In this document: piece by piece, positions 46,824 to 56,016 of the stretch | How positions within the stretch are numbered: position 1 is the stretch's first letter | Layout of the letters: every line of letters starts with the position of its first letter | Assembly (NCBI GenBank): GCA_030432565.1 | Contig: JAUIGV010000010.1 | Coordinates: 62,001-126,000, forward strand | Origin: Verrucomicrobiia bacterium | GTDB taxonomy: Bacteria > Verrucomicrobiota > Verrucomicrobiia > Verrucomicrobiales > Akkermansiaceae | Direction of reading: 5' to 3' | DNA: 64,000 bases | The notes under the pieces: model-generated | What the model saw: the letters and a program-made list of their open reading frames with translations, nothing else | Told to the model about the DNA's origin: nothing | Database searches by the model: none | Program-made: the position numbers and the translations under genes

Positions 46824-48032
46824 ATGCCCGGAATCTCCATCGTTATCGTCTCCCTCGTGACACTCATGGTAGTTGTCCACAGGTTTTCGCTCGCCGCCGA
46901 GACAAGCCGGAAGGCCATTCACGTTGGAATGGGTGTCATATGCCTCGCTTTCCCGTGGCTCTTTTCCAACTCCCGGAGTGTCGATCTTCTCGCAGTTCTC
47001 GCTGTTACCACTCTGCTCGTCATTCGCTGGCGAAAACCGGCCCTCGGGGACGTTCTCCACCGAATCGAACGACTATCGATTGGAGAACTCCTTTTCCCCA
47101 TTGGTGTTGCCATCGTCTTCCGCCTGTCCGACGGCGATCCGCGAACCTACCTCCCGTCCATTGCCATCCTCACCTTTGCCGACACGGCCGGAGCAATCGT
47201 GGGTCGGCGTTTTGGAAAGACCCTCTACCGAACGAACGCAGGTCAAAAATCAGTGGAAGGCTCTCTGGCTGTTTTTTTGGTAAGCTTTTTGATTGTCATC
47301 GTCTCTGGAATCAGCAGCGACCCTCTGACTAATTTTCTGATCGCCGTTGTCGTTTCTCTTGTCGCAACGATGGCCGAAGGAATCCTGGGCGCTGGTACTG
47401 ACAACCTGGTTCTGCCAATCGCAGTCTTCGCGCTGATTTTCATCCTTCAAAATCATATTTGGCCCGACCTTTTGGCCAGAATCGCCCTGATTGCCGGAAC
47501 AGGGCTCTTCCTTTTCTGTGTCCGAAAATTAACCAGTCTAAACGGAGGCGGACTTTTGAGTGCGACCGTCTTTGCCTACCTTTCCTTTGCACTGGGAGGT
47601 CCTCGTTTTTTGATCGCTCCTTGCCTTCTCTTTATTATTCACCTCGCTACCACTTACCGGTTTCAGGAACTTTCACAAATGGAGCACAGCGCCGATAGCA
47701 TTTCGGCGGTTGCCATTCCTGGCCTTATATGGGTCACCCTCGGCGTGACCACAAATATCCCGCACCAGCAATGCTACCATGGCTTCTGCCTTACAATGAT
47801 GGCCCAGGCTTGCTTCCTACATTCCGCCACGAGAAAATTCCTCGGAAAGCAATCCGGAGTTCTCGTCGGCGCAATCAAGGTGCTCGCAGTCGGAGCCGCC
47901 TGTGATTTATGGTGGTTCGCTGGGGTAGCTGCCATCGTCTTGATTCCCGTCATTCCGATCTCCGGGAATCTGACCCGCCCATCTCAAGCCATCCTCGCCT
48001 TTTTATTCTCACTCATCGCTCTCATCCTGTGA
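46824..48032 (+). CDS. Dolichol/phytol-kinase-like integral membrane protein with extra C-terminal membrane domain
   Basis: A 402-residue protein with about twelve transmembrane helices. The N-terminal half carries the polyprenol/phytol kinase (SEC59/VTE5/DGK1) signature: ETSRKAIHVGMG, then FADTAGAIVGRRFGKT and GQKSVEGSLAVF. These are CTP- or ATP-dependent lipid-alcohol kinases related to CDP-diglyceride synthase. The C-terminal half (about 215-402), with SLNGGGLLSATVFAYLSF, looks like a DUF92-type domain, the family of phytyl-phosphate kinase VTE6; that assignment is tentative. If right, one protein would turn a prenol into its diphosphate. It lies eight bases after the DUF3419 gene and its stop overlaps the next start (GTGA). 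Confidence 0.78.
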   Translation: MPGISIVIVSLVTLMVVVHRFSLAAETSRKAIHVGMGVICLAFPWLFSNSRSVDLLAVLAVTTLLVIRWRKPALGDVLHRIERLSIGELLFPIGVAIVFRLSDGDPRTYLPSIAILTFADTAGAIVGRRFGKTLYRTNAGQKSVEGSLAVFLVSFLIVIVSGISSDPLTNFLIAVVVSLVATMAEGILGAGTDNLVLPIAVFALIFILQNHIWPDLLARIALIAGTGLFLFCVRKLTSLNGGGLLSATVFAYLSFALGGPRFLIAPCLLFIIHLATTYRFQELSQMEHSADSISAVAIPGLIWVTLGVTTNIPHQQCYHGFCLTMMAQACFLHSATRKFLGKQSGVLVGAIKVLAVGAACDLWWFAGVAAIVLIPVIPISGNLTRPSQAILAFLFSLIALIL

Positions 48033-48850
48033 AAACCGCCAACTTGATAACTTCAGAACAACTCGGACTTTGGTGGACCTCCACCCCGTCCTATCAAAAT
48101 CACAAAGTTGGGTGTTTCAGCACGCCTCAAACAATGGAGGCTTTGCGTGACGCCGGCTCGGAACTCCGCCGACGCGGCTGCACCATTGCCATTGGACCAA
48201 TGGAGGGGAATACCTGGCGCACGCACCGGGCGGTAATCGAATCAGACGGGTCGCGCCCCTTTCCTTTGGAGCCGGTTACTCCGCTAGAGCTAGTCGATCT
48301 TCTCGAACAGGAAGGCTATGAGACCATTGCGAGATACTCTTCTTCGAAGGTCGATCTCACCAGCCAATCTCCGGATCTTTCACGTTTGCGAGAACGATTG
48401 CATCAAGTGAAGATACGCCCGCTGAATCTCCTGCAACTCGAGGACGAGCTCCGGGCCATCTATCGGCTCTCAGCCCGGGCTTTTCGTGACAACTTCCTCT
48501 ACACTGATATTTCCGAGGCTGAATTCATCACCCAATATGAAGCATTCAGATCCCATCTCAACTCCAACTCCGCCTTCCTTGCTGAACGTTCCGGAAGGCT
48601 CGTCGGATTTGTTTTTGGTTACCCGGATCAGGATCGTTTCGTCGTGAAGACTGTGGCAGTTCTTCCGATGCGAGCTTATGCGGGGCTGGGCACTGTCTTG
48701 GTCGACAAGATTCAATCAAGCGCACGAAAGGAAGGCTTCATCTCGGCTATTCACGCCCTTCAGCGAGAAGACAATCAGTCGTTGCGCATCAGCAAACGAT
48801 TTCAAGCGACCGTCTTTCGCCGCTATGCCCTCTTTGCTAAAACACTATGA
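48029..48850 (+). CDS. GNAT-family N-acetyltransferase-like protein
   Basis: A 273-residue protein. The C-terminal half (about 130-265) is a GNAT fold: strand FLAERSGRLVGFVFGYPD, then VKTVAVLPMRAYAGLGTVLVDK, where the RxxGxG-type acetyl-CoA loop reads RAYAGLG. The N-terminal half (KVGCFSTPQTMEALRDAG, then GPMEGNTWRTHR) also resembles a GNAT-like lobe seen in larger acyltransferases. The start is the GTG overlapping the preceding stop; the longer frame upstream is antisense-like filler. Its stop overlaps the next ATG. It could acylate the amino group added by the DUF3419 enzyme, but this is inference. Confidence 0.8.
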   Translation: MKTANLITSEQLGLWWTSTPSYQNHKVGCFSTPQTMEALRDAGSELRRRGCTIAIGPMEGNTWRTHRAVIESDGSRPFPLEPVTPLELVDLLEQEGYETIARYSSSKVDLTSQSPDLSRLRERLHQVKIRPLNLLQLEDELRAIYRLSARAFRDNFLYTDISEAEFITQYEAFRSHLNSNSAFLAERSGRLVGFVFGYPDQDRFVVKTVAVLPMRAYAGLGTVLVDKIQSSARKEGFISAIHALQREDNQSLRISKRFQATVFRRYALFAKTL

Positions 48851-50217
48851 ATCTTGTTGAAAAACTCTCCGCCCAGCCACCGGAGCAAACCGCCATCATC
48901 GATCGCAAGGGCTCGATTACCTTCGGTGAGCTCAACAAACGGGTTCAGGGTGGAGCCTCCTTCCTGGGCCGGCAGAACTTGAAACCCGGCGATTACGTCC
49001 TCGTTCTCCACCCCATCACGATTGAGTTATATGAGATTCTCCTAAGTTGTTTTCATGCCGGCATCGTTGTGATTTTGGTTGATCCGGCAAAAGGATCCGA
49101 CTTCCTGAAACAGTGTCTCAACTGGCTACCTCCCAAAGCACTGATCGGGAGCCCAAAGGCACAACTCTTACGAATGCGGTACCGACAGCTCAAGCAAGGA
49201 ATCTCCACCGGCCCTTGGTTGCCATTCACCACAAAATGGGCTCCCAACAGCACTCCCTGCATCCCGGCCGAAGTTCCACCCGATCATCCCGCCTTGATCA
49301 CCTTCACCAGCGGGAGCACGGGATTCCCAAAGGCAGTTGTTCGCTCTCACGCCTTCCTCCTCGCCCAGGATGAAACACTGTCCAGGAGTATCAACCTCGA
49401 GCCCGGAGAAGTCGATCTAGTCACCCTTCCGGTATTTCTCCTCTCAAACCTATCGCACGGAGTTACCAGCATTATCGCGGACACCGACCTCACCAGACCG
49501 GGTTTTCCAGAAGTTCCAAAGATCCTGGATCAGGTGAAGCGTCACGATATCACTCGATGCACCGCATCTCCGGCCTTCTTTGAAAAAATGCCGGATCGTT
49601 TTTTCAGTCCCCTGAAAAAAATCTACACAGGAGGAGCTCCGGTCTTTCCTGAACTGCTCAAGCGATTCCCCTCAAAGATCCATTCTGTTTACGGCTCCTC
49701 TGAAGCTGAGCCCATCGCACACTTCAACGCTGCCAATTTCACTCGCTCGGTCGCACAAATGATCGCAGATGGCAATGGACTTCCTGCTGGAAAGCCCGTT
49801 TCCGGGATTGATCTTCGAATTGTTGACGACGAAATCCTCGTCACCGGCAACCACGTCCTGAAAGGTTACTTCCAAGGACGTGGTGACCAAGAAACCAAAG
49901 TCAAAATTGATGGCCAGATATGGCATCGCACCGGAGATGCCGGACGCTTGGACGGGGATGGCAACCTCTGGCTGCTTGGCCGGCACTCGCAAAAGTGGAA
50001 GCAGTTTTACCCTCTTCAAATCGAAGCGGCAGTCCACATTCTCTTCCCGGCGATTCGATGTGCCTTTCTCGATGGGACACTCTATCTTGAAGAGTTTCAG
50101 GAAATCAATCTTCCGTGGGTTACTATCGATCAGGTCGAAGTGATGGAAAAAATCCCCATGGATTCAAGGCACAACGCAAAGGTTGATTACCGAGCGCTCC
50201 GGAAGAACCGGGATTGA
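48847..50217 (+). CDS. AMP-forming acyl-CoA synthetase/ligase, OleC-like
   Basis: A 456-residue ANL-family enzyme. The P-loop TFTSGSTGFPKAVVRSH, the adenine motif VYGSSEAEP, HRTGDAGRLDGDGNLWLLGR and a shortened C-terminal domain ending with a Lys-containing segment are present. The block LVTLPVFLLSNLSHGVTS with DTDLTRPGF matches the OleC/beta-lactone-synthetase branch, which activates beta-hydroxy acids. No OleA or OleD lies in the window. As the last of seven coupled genes it probably activates the acid part of the product. HMG or a hydroxy fatty acid are candidates only by reasoning. Confidence 0.87.
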   Translation: MNLVEKLSAQPPEQTAIIDRKGSITFGELNKRVQGGASFLGRQNLKPGDYVLVLHPITIELYEILLSCFHAGIVVILVDPAKGSDFLKQCLNWLPPKALIGSPKAQLLRMRYRQLKQGISTGPWLPFTTKWAPNSTPCIPAEVPPDHPALITFTSGSTGFPKAVVRSHAFLLAQDETLSRSINLEPGEVDLVTLPVFLLSNLSHGVTSIIADTDLTRPGFPEVPKILDQVKRHDITRCTASPAFFEKMPDRFFSPLKKIYTGGAPVFPELLKRFPSKIHSVYGSSEAEPIAHFNAANFTRSVAQMIADGNGLPAGKPVSGIDLRIVDDEILVTGNHVLKGYFQGRGDQETKVKIDGQIWHRTGDAGRLDGDGNLWLLGRHSQKWKQFYPLQIEAAVHILFPAIRCAFLDGTLYLEEFQEINLPWVTIDQVEVMEKIPMDSRHNAKVDYRALRKNRD

Positions 50218-50218
50218 A

Positions 50219-51382
50219 TCATTTCAGCAGATCCCAGTCCTCTTTGGTTTTTTCACTTTTTTGAAACTCCATTAAAATTTTCCAGTCATTGCCCTCTTTG
50301 ACCAGGAGCGCTTCCATTTCGATGTAGGCAACTGTCTCCTGACCTCCCTTTGGCTGACTTGCGTAACGAAACATCCCTGTCTCGTGAGCTGTGGCATTGT
50401 CGCCCCAGCGTTGTCCAAAACGGAAGTCGACACTCGCCTTCATTTTGCCCGACTTTGTGTCGTCGAATTCTTTTTTCCACTTCTTCAGGGCAGAAGCCAG
50501 CGGATAACTCCTTTGCTTCTTGCCCGAAACCAAGACTCCGGCGGGATGGCAGGTGGCAGCATATCCTGCAAAATCGCCTTCACCAACTGCCCTGGAAACT
50601 TCCGCCCAATAGGAATCAAGCTCCTTCAACCGATCGGCTTCCAGGTCCAGTTCTTTGACCTTGAGACCACGCCAAACAACCTTCCCCCGCTTTGCCTTAT
50701 GAACCTGGAGGCCAAAGTATCCGGATTGAAAACTGCCATCGCCCTTCCAATGAGCTGCCGGAACTCCATTGAGCCACGTCTTCACCGTCTCTCCCCTCGC
50801 CATCACCGTCACCCGGTTCCAGCCCTCTTTATTTAGGGAGCCTCGTACTTCCGCGTGCTCTTCCAACCAAAGAGGATACCAGTAGCCGCCACAGCTTTGA
50901 CCATAAACCCCACCGGACCAGCCACGGTCATTTTTAACCCCCTCCATCTCGACCTGAGGCCCGAAAACGGCTCTCGTCTTTTCGCTCTTCGCACGAAACA
51001 TGACCCCCGAGTTTAGATCTTCCTCCCATCGCATCTCGCAAGTAAAAATGAAGTCGCTGTAGTCGGATCTCTTAGTACAGAGATAGGTGCTGGCCTCTCC
51101 TGCAACACAAGTCCCGATCACCATTCCGTTCCGATACTCGAAGATCGACTTCCCGCCTTTGAGCTCCCAATTGGAAAGATCCTTGCCATTCAACAAAGAG
51201 ACAAAGCCATTCTCAAGCGCAGGCTCCTTGTCGGTATTGAGCAACATTTCGCCGGGCGCCGGAGCGTTCTCCTGCTTGCGGTATTTTGTGAACCATTTCT
51301 TCTGGGAAGGATCCAATTTACCGGCGAAACCCTGCGCACAGGCTGCAACCAGAACGACAACAACAAATTCTCTCAAGTTCAC
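50219..51382 (-). CDS. Secreted DUF1080 (LamG-like) protein with NTF2-like C-terminal domain
   Basis: A 387-residue exported protein starting at a GTG and carrying a signal peptide (FVVVVLVAACAQGFAG). The DUF1080 domain (about 55-245) shows FVSLLNGKDLSNWELKG, NSGVMFRAKS and GVYGQSCGGYWYP, typical of the 3-keto-disaccharide hydrolase/LamG-like fold abundant in Planctomycetes and Verrucomicrobiota. The C-terminal part (about 255-385) is an NTF2/SnoaL-like domain: AEVSRAVGEGDFAGYAATCH. It is probably a periplasmic sugar-binding or sugar-modifying protein. It converges with the lipid operon, ending one base after it. Confidence 0.83.
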   Translation of the reverse strand: MNLREFVVVVLVAACAQGFAGKLDPSQKKWFTKYRKQENAPAPGEMLLNTDKEPALENGFVSLLNGKDLSNWELKGGKSIFEYRNGMVIGTCVAGEASTYLCTKRSDYSDFIFTCEMRWEEDLNSGVMFRAKSEKTRAVFGPQVEMEGVKNDRGWSGGVYGQSCGGYWYPLWLEEHAEVRGSLNKEGWNRVTVMARGETVKTWLNGVPAAHWKGDGSFQSGYFGLQVHKAKRGKVVWRGLKVKELDLEADRLKELDSYWAEVSRAVGEGDFAGYAATCHPAGVLVSGKKQRSYPLASALKKWKKEFDDTKSGKMKASVDFRFGQRWGDNATAHETGMFRYASQPKGGQETVAYIEMEALLVKEGNDWKILMEFQKSEKTKEDWDLLK

Positions 51383-51412
51383 ACAAAAAGATGTATCAGA
51401 GCTGGAGTGCCA

Positions 51413-53698
51413 CTACCAGCGCTCAGCAACAACCCGAAGGTATCTCATTTCGGCGGAGCCAATATCATCCACCAAACAGACCAGGAATTCTTCGATGCCA
51501 TCGTCACGCACCACCCGCTCCACCTCCTCGATTTCTCCGGGGCCGAGTTCGATCCAAGTGTGCATATCAGCCGACCCTTCAAATCTGAGTCGGGCATCAA
51601 CTGCAGCAGTCGCGATCCGACAACGGAGCCCGAGATGCTTGTTGCCGTCATCTCCATCGATCAATTCAGGGCGTGGATCTCCTTCGTGATCGTCCGACGA
51701 ATCAGCAGGGTCTGTCCCCACACAATATTCCCAAAAGCGGCGGTGATCCGCCAAGCCAACCTCGCGGCCCGCCCAGTCGTTCCAAAAATCGAACAGGTCC
51801 CCGTTGGTGTTGGGGCGATCCGGATCGACCTCAATGAGTCTTGCCTTGGCGAAGTGGCCCAAATTTGAATTTAGACAAACCAACCAGCGACCACCCGAGA
51901 TTGGACCCAGATCGTAGTCATGCTCGACCCACATTCCAGCCCCGGTGGTGTCTGATGGTGGAACCAATTCTATTTCCTCGTTGGATCCGGCCCGGACAAA
52001 TCTTGGCTGGAGAAAGAAAGAAGGTCCCCGTGGACGAACCTCCCCCCAATCAACAGACCAATCATCTCGAACTGCCAAATTCTCAGGGACAAAGAGCCTT
52101 GCCGAGGCCGTCCATCGTCCGATCAATTCGTCCTTTCCAAGTGCAAGTTCGGTATTGTGCGTTGGAGTCGGATCGTCCGGCTCTATTTCAACGGTAAGGT
52201 ATCCGATGAAAGGATCCACCAATGAGTTCCCCTGAAGGTCCCTTACCAATTCCGGCTCGCTCAGGAGAAGGCGATAGCGGCCCCGATCTTCGTCATTCCA
52301 CGATCCGCCGGGAGGCTCCATGCGATAGGTGGCGATCGCCCCGACGGCCATATCCGCCGTGAAACTCAGACTCGTCCGTTCCAGCTCCACCACTTCGCCC
52401 TGACGATTCATCACCGAAAGCACCTGCGCTTCAATTCCATCAAAAGCCAATTCCCCGTCATCAAAGAACTCCACCGTAAACTCCAATGGCTCATCACTCG
52501 TCTCGGTCACCGAAGCTCCTCGAATCGTAACTTTCGGGGGCGTAAAATCTCCCTGTGGACCAGAAACAGAAATAAGCGCATGACCAATCACTTCCTTTAA
52601 AGAGCTTAGCTGATATCGATAATCGCCAGGGAAAAACATTCCCAGCCCTATCTGATGCTCAATGACCATGGGAGCCAAAATCCGGACCCTTGGATCAATC
52701 CATGCCGTCATTTCAGACTCCACAAGATTCTCCCGACGGCTCACTTCACCCCAGTCAACGTGGTCGACATATTGGCCGAAGGTCATTCTGATATGGGCGG
52801 CGAAATTTGGATACAAACCCCGGGTTGGAAGCCGCACAATGTCAATTTCCACTTCCGATGGCAGTCCCTTCAAAAGGTCGCTATTACCATCACCACCACT
52901 CACGGAAAATTGATCCCGCCCGAGGGTTTCGCGGCCTGTTTTAAGAGTCACGGAATAGTCGCCCGCTCCAAACATCCCAAGTTCGACCCGATGAGTGTAG
53001 GTTGTCACGACCTGGGGCACAAAATCACCTGTTCGATACCCCTCGACCTCCACACAAAAGCTACCGTTTGCAGTTTGGGTGACCTCCCCCCAATTGACTT
53101 CCACGGGAAAAGGAAACGTGACCGCAAAGGTTGCAACAGCCAATTCGGAAACCTCTCCTCCCGGAACTCCGGGCGTCGGGAACATTTCCACTGTGACTTC
53201 GCCCGCCATCGCCTGCACAAGCTCCTTCTCCTCCTCAATGGCAACCTCAAACGCCCCGGCGAGCGTCATCCCGAAAGAGGTGCCGTCGCTCTTGAAAACC
53301 TCACCACCGGCCAGCATCACGGCGTACTCACCGTTGTGCTCCCCGGTCCAGCCCCCTTCCGGAGCCGCCATTTCATACAGCACGGCATGAAGATTCGTCG
53401 CCGGAATTTCCCCATCAGGATCAGGGTGGGGAACCAAGGTGTTAAATTCCACAAAAGAAACTTGAGAATAAAATCCTTTGGCGTTGGTCACCCAAAGGTC
53501 GCCATCATCAAAGCTTTGGGTGGAAACACCCCCCTGACTCTGGTAGGAGACGACAATTCTCAAAGGAGCATCCCCTGTTCCGGTGACATCGGAAACATCG
53601 GCAGCGACATCATCCCAATCGATTGGCTCATCGCCCGGAGCAGACAAGGCCGAAAGACAGAAGACCATCGAGATGAGAGTTTTGATTGTTCGTTTCAT
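51413..53698 (-). CDS. Large secreted protein with Ig-like repeats
   Basis: A 761-residue protein with a signal peptide (MVFCLSALSAPGD region). The body has at least three copies of a beta-rich repeat ending in motifs like APEGGWTGEHNGEYAVML and EPPGGSWNDEDRGRYRLLL, plus two copies of a GLGMFFPGDYRYQL/ELGMFGAGDYSVTL unit. The C-terminus (RFWEYCVGTDPADSSD, then RLRFEGSADMHTWIELG) matches a module common at the end of secreted verrucomicrobial proteins. It is rich in Asp and Glu and has few Cys. Probably an extracellular adhesin or matrix protein; no catalytic domain is visible. Confidence 0.75.
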   Translation of the reverse strand: MKRTIKTLISMVFCLSALSAPGDEPIDWDDVAADVSDVTGTGDAPLRIVVSYQSQGGVSTQSFDDGDLWVTNAKGFYSQVSFVEFNTLVPHPDPDGEIPATNLHAVLYEMAAPEGGWTGEHNGEYAVMLAGGEVFKSDGTSFGMTLAGAFEVAIEEEKELVQAMAGEVTVEMFPTPGVPGGEVSELAVATFAVTFPFPVEVNWGEVTQTANGSFCVEVEGYRTGDFVPQVVTTYTHRVELGMFGAGDYSVTLKTGRETLGRDQFSVSGGDGNSDLLKGLPSEVEIDIVRLPTRGLYPNFAAHIRMTFGQYVDHVDWGEVSRRENLVESEMTAWIDPRVRILAPMVIEHQIGLGMFFPGDYRYQLSSLKEVIGHALISVSGPQGDFTPPKVTIRGASVTETSDEPLEFTVEFFDDGELAFDGIEAQVLSVMNRQGEVVELERTSLSFTADMAVGAIATYRMEPPGGSWNDEDRGRYRLLLSEPELVRDLQGNSLVDPFIGYLTVEIEPDDPTPTHNTELALGKDELIGRWTASARLFVPENLAVRDDWSVDWGEVRPRGPSFFLQPRFVRAGSNEEIELVPPSDTTGAGMWVEHDYDLGPISGGRWLVCLNSNLGHFAKARLIEVDPDRPNTNGDLFDFWNDWAGREVGLADHRRFWEYCVGTDPADSSDDHEGDPRPELIDGDDGNKHLGLRCRIATAAVDARLRFEGSADMHTWIELGPGEIEEVERVVRDDGIEEFLVCLVDDIGSAEMRYLRVVAERW

Positions 53699-53758
53699 CG
53701 GCTTTTACTTCGGATCTCTAACAGGATCCATCTTCCGAAACAACGGCAAACTCAGCTA

Positions 53759-54397
53759 TCAAGCCTCCACATCGGAAGACTGCAGCCGTTTCACGGTTCC
53801 TTGAACCGTTACGTGGAAATGCCATTCGCCCGCGAACTCCCGGATCGCCAGCATCTCCAATTTCGCCAGAAGATAGATTTCGGTCTCGTAGCTGGAAAAA
53901 TCCTTCATCGGCACCCATGAATCCCGGGCCGCAAAGTGCTGTCTGAGAGTCTCAAGTTCACCTGCCACTTCATCGCTTGAGGGGATCATCGTTTTCCATT
54001 CATCACCTATCCGTCCAATCCACCCCGGCCCTGCCAGTATCAAGGCGCAGAGCCCCTGCCCGATTTGTCCATATTCCTGATTGCTCATTCGGGCCAAGCG
54101 CATACCGGGCTTTCGGTCCGGCTTCTGGGCAATGCGCTCCCAATCCCGTGGACCATGTTTTTTAAGATAGCGATGTCCGAGCAAAAATACCGTGAGCGCC
54201 ACCAAGGTGGAAAAAATAAGGATTGGCAGCGTCAAAATACGGTGACCGGCGAAAAGACTCGCGATCACCCACGCAAACAAGAAGACAACCAGAAAAACTG
54301 CCGAGGAGCCAAGCGCCCATAAGAGGATCCGTGCAAGGCAACGTTGGTTGTGACGCCGGATCAACTTCGGCGTGATGATCACAGGGAAACTCGACAT
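53759..54397 (-). CDS. Hypothetical membrane protein
   Basis: A 212-residue protein with a short cytoplasmic start, two transmembrane helices (about residues 25-47 and 55-73) and a soluble C-terminal part of about 130 residues. The latter ends in a strand-like EFAGEWHFHVTVQGTVKRL. I do not recognise the family. It starts just after the terminator of the lipid-kinase gene, so it has its own promoter or depends on read-through. Confidence 0.7.
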   Translation of the reverse strand: MSSFPVIITPKLIRRHNQRCLARILLWALGSSAVFLVVFLFAWVIASLFAGHRILTLPILIFSTLVALTVFLLGHRYLKKHGPRDWERIAQKPDRKPGMRLARMSNQEYGQIGQGLCALILAGPGWIGRIGDEWKTMIPSSDEVAGELETLRQHFAARDSWVPMKDFSSYETEIYLLAKLEMLAIREFAGEWHFHVTVQGTVKRLQSSDVEA

Positions 54398-54403
54398 GAC
54401 TCC

Positions 54404-54430
54404 AAAAAAATAACGGATCCAAACCGTTAA
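54404..54430 (-). terminator. Rho-independent terminator of the lipid-kinase gene
   Basis: TAACGG (54411-54416) and CCGTTA (54424-54429) form a perfect stem around seven bases, followed on the minus strand by seven Ts (54404-54410). It lies a few bases after the stop at 54434. Confidence 0.8.
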
Positions 54431-54433
54431 TCC

Positions 54434-55378
54434 TTAGTCTCGCCACGGAGAAAGGATCTTCAACAGGGCATACCGGAATTTCACCTTGGACTCCAAAGGA
54501 GCGAAAACCTTCAAAGTTTTGCCGGTTGGCGAAAAATCAATCTCGGAAGAGCGCCCCCAAAGCTCCCCATCGACCTCAACCGGTACCTCTTCCCCGCTGG
54601 TGACCTTGAGGGCTGCTGCCTGAAGGTATTCCACTGAATCGCCGTGCGAATGAGGGTCAATCCCCCCCTTAACCAATCCCCTGAGCGAATCCTTCAAAAA
54701 TTGGTAACCGGCTTCTTTAAAAACCACCACGTCCAACAGGCTATCCGAGTTTGAGGCATTCTTAAAAAGAGGAAACTGGCCGCCATAAAGAGAACCGTTG
54801 CCCACCAACATCGCAACCCCTTCGACCTCGCGTCCATCGGAACAAGTCACGGTAAACTCGGGAGGCTTGGCGCGAAGTACTTTCGTAGCGGCGAAGAGAT
54901 AGGCAAACGGCCCCAACCGTTTTTTGCTCTCCCATGTCGTTTCCTCAATCACCTGGGCGTCGAAACCAACTCCGGCCATTTGCACGAAAGGCGCCCCGTT
55001 CATCGCAAATAGATCCACCTCCTGACTATGGCCACCATCAATCACCTCCATGGCATTTTCAAGCTTGTCGTATGGGATCCCCATCTCGCGGGCAAAGACA
55101 TTCATTGTTCCGGTCGGAAAGACGCCAAGAGCCGTTTTGGAACCCGCCAAGCCTTCAACAACCGCATTCAGGGTTCCGTCACCACCGGCCGCAATTACCA
55201 GTTCCTCACCATCGCGGACGAACTTGCGGGACAAATCAATGGCCTCTTCCCGGCTCCGCGTTGCGTAAATCGTGAAGCGGGTCGCATTCTCCATGATGAA
55301 TTTCAAGGCACGACGCCCCTTCTCGCTCTTGGCCTTGGGGTTCAAGATGAGAGGATATCTAGGAGGCAATTCACTCAT
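54434..55378 (-). CDS. Diacylglycerol/lipid kinase family protein (YegS/DagK-like)
   Basis: A 314-residue lipid kinase. The ATP-binding region holds YPLILNPKAKSEKG and the catalytic signature AAGGDGTLNAVVEG, followed by LGVFPTGTMNVFAREMGIP. The C-terminal region has VPVEVDGELWG, as in DagK-type proteins. It phosphorylates diacylglycerol or a related lipid alcohol. Its ATG overlaps the stop of maf by four bases, so the two form an operon with the tRNA upstream. Confidence 0.9.
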   Translation of the reverse strand: MSELPPRYPLILNPKAKSEKGRRALKFIMENATRFTIYATRSREEAIDLSRKFVRDGEELVIAAGGDGTLNAVVEGLAGSKTALGVFPTGTMNVFAREMGIPYDKLENAMEVIDGGHSQEVDLFAMNGAPFVQMAGVGFDAQVIEETTWESKKRLGPFAYLFAATKVLRAKPPEFTVTCSDGREVEGVAMLVGNGSLYGGQFPLFKNASNSDSLLDVVVFKEAGYQFLKDSLRGLVKGGIDPHSHGDSVEYLQAAALKVTSGEEVPVEVDGELWGRSSEIDFSPTGKTLKVFAPLESKVKFRYALLKILSPWRD

Positions 55379-55983
55379 GATTCCTGTGCGGGAACAGGAA
55401 ACCCCATCTTGTCCATTTGGTCGAGAACCAAGGAAACCGGGAGTCCAATGATATTCTGATAGTCGCCCTCGAATTTCTCAATGATGAGCTCACGGTGCTC
55501 CTGGGCGGCATATCCACCCGCTTTGTCGAGAACATAGACCTTCGAAAGGTAATCTTCGATATCGAGCTCACGCAGATCCCTGAATTTCACAAAGGAAGTG
55601 CTCACAAACTCAGACCGCTGGTCTCCGCACGACAAAACAACTCCGGTGAGCACCTCGTGAACGCGGCCGCTGAAATCCCGTAAATTTTGAGCCGCTTCTT
55701 CAAGATCCAGCGGCTTGCCATAAATCCTTCCATCAAGCGCCACCACCGTATCCGCTCCGATTACCATTGCTTCCGGCCTCGCCAGTGAGACCGCCATACA
55801 CTTGAGCCGTGCGTTGGTGAGAGCCAAATCCCTGGGGGCGCACTGATCACCGGATAATTCTTCTACGTCGGGAGAAATAATTTGAAACGAAAGCCCTGCC
55901 TCGCTGAGGAGTTCGCGCCTTCGTGGTGAACCGGACGCAAGAATGAGTTCCCAGTTGGTCGATCCCTCGGTTAAGCCAATCAC
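55375..55983 (-). CDS. maf: Maf/YhdE-family nucleoside triphosphate pyrophosphatase
   Basis: A 202-residue house-cleaning pyrophosphatase that hydrolyses dTTP/UTP or modified nucleotides. The active-site start LILASGSPRRRELLSEAG is intact. The second block VIGADTVVALDGRIYGKP and the third GYAAQEHRELIIEKFEGDYQ complete the Maf signature. It starts with GTG at 55981-55983, 33 bases after the tRNA-Leu gene on the same strand. Confidence 0.95.
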   Translation of the reverse strand: MIGLTEGSTNWELILASGSPRRRELLSEAGLSFQIISPDVEELSGDQCAPRDLALTNARLKCMAVSLARPEAMVIGADTVVALDGRIYGKPLDLEEAAQNLRDFSGRVHEVLTGVVLSCGDQRSEFVSTSFVKFRDLRELDIEDYLSKVYVLDKAGGYAAQEHRELIIEKFEGDYQNIIGLPVSLVLDQMDKMGFPVPAQES

Positions 55984-56016
55984 ATCGATGCCCCGGAGCC
56001 CCGGGTAAAAAAATTA

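Noticed and set aside
52655-53920. Open frame of 421 codons antisense to the Ig-like repeat protein
   Set aside because: No signal or domain in the product; the opposite frame has a signal peptide and repeats.
55985-56016. GC-rich hairpin with T-run beside tRNA-Leu as its terminator
   Set aside because: On the tRNA strand the T-run comes before the stem, so the order is wrong for termination.
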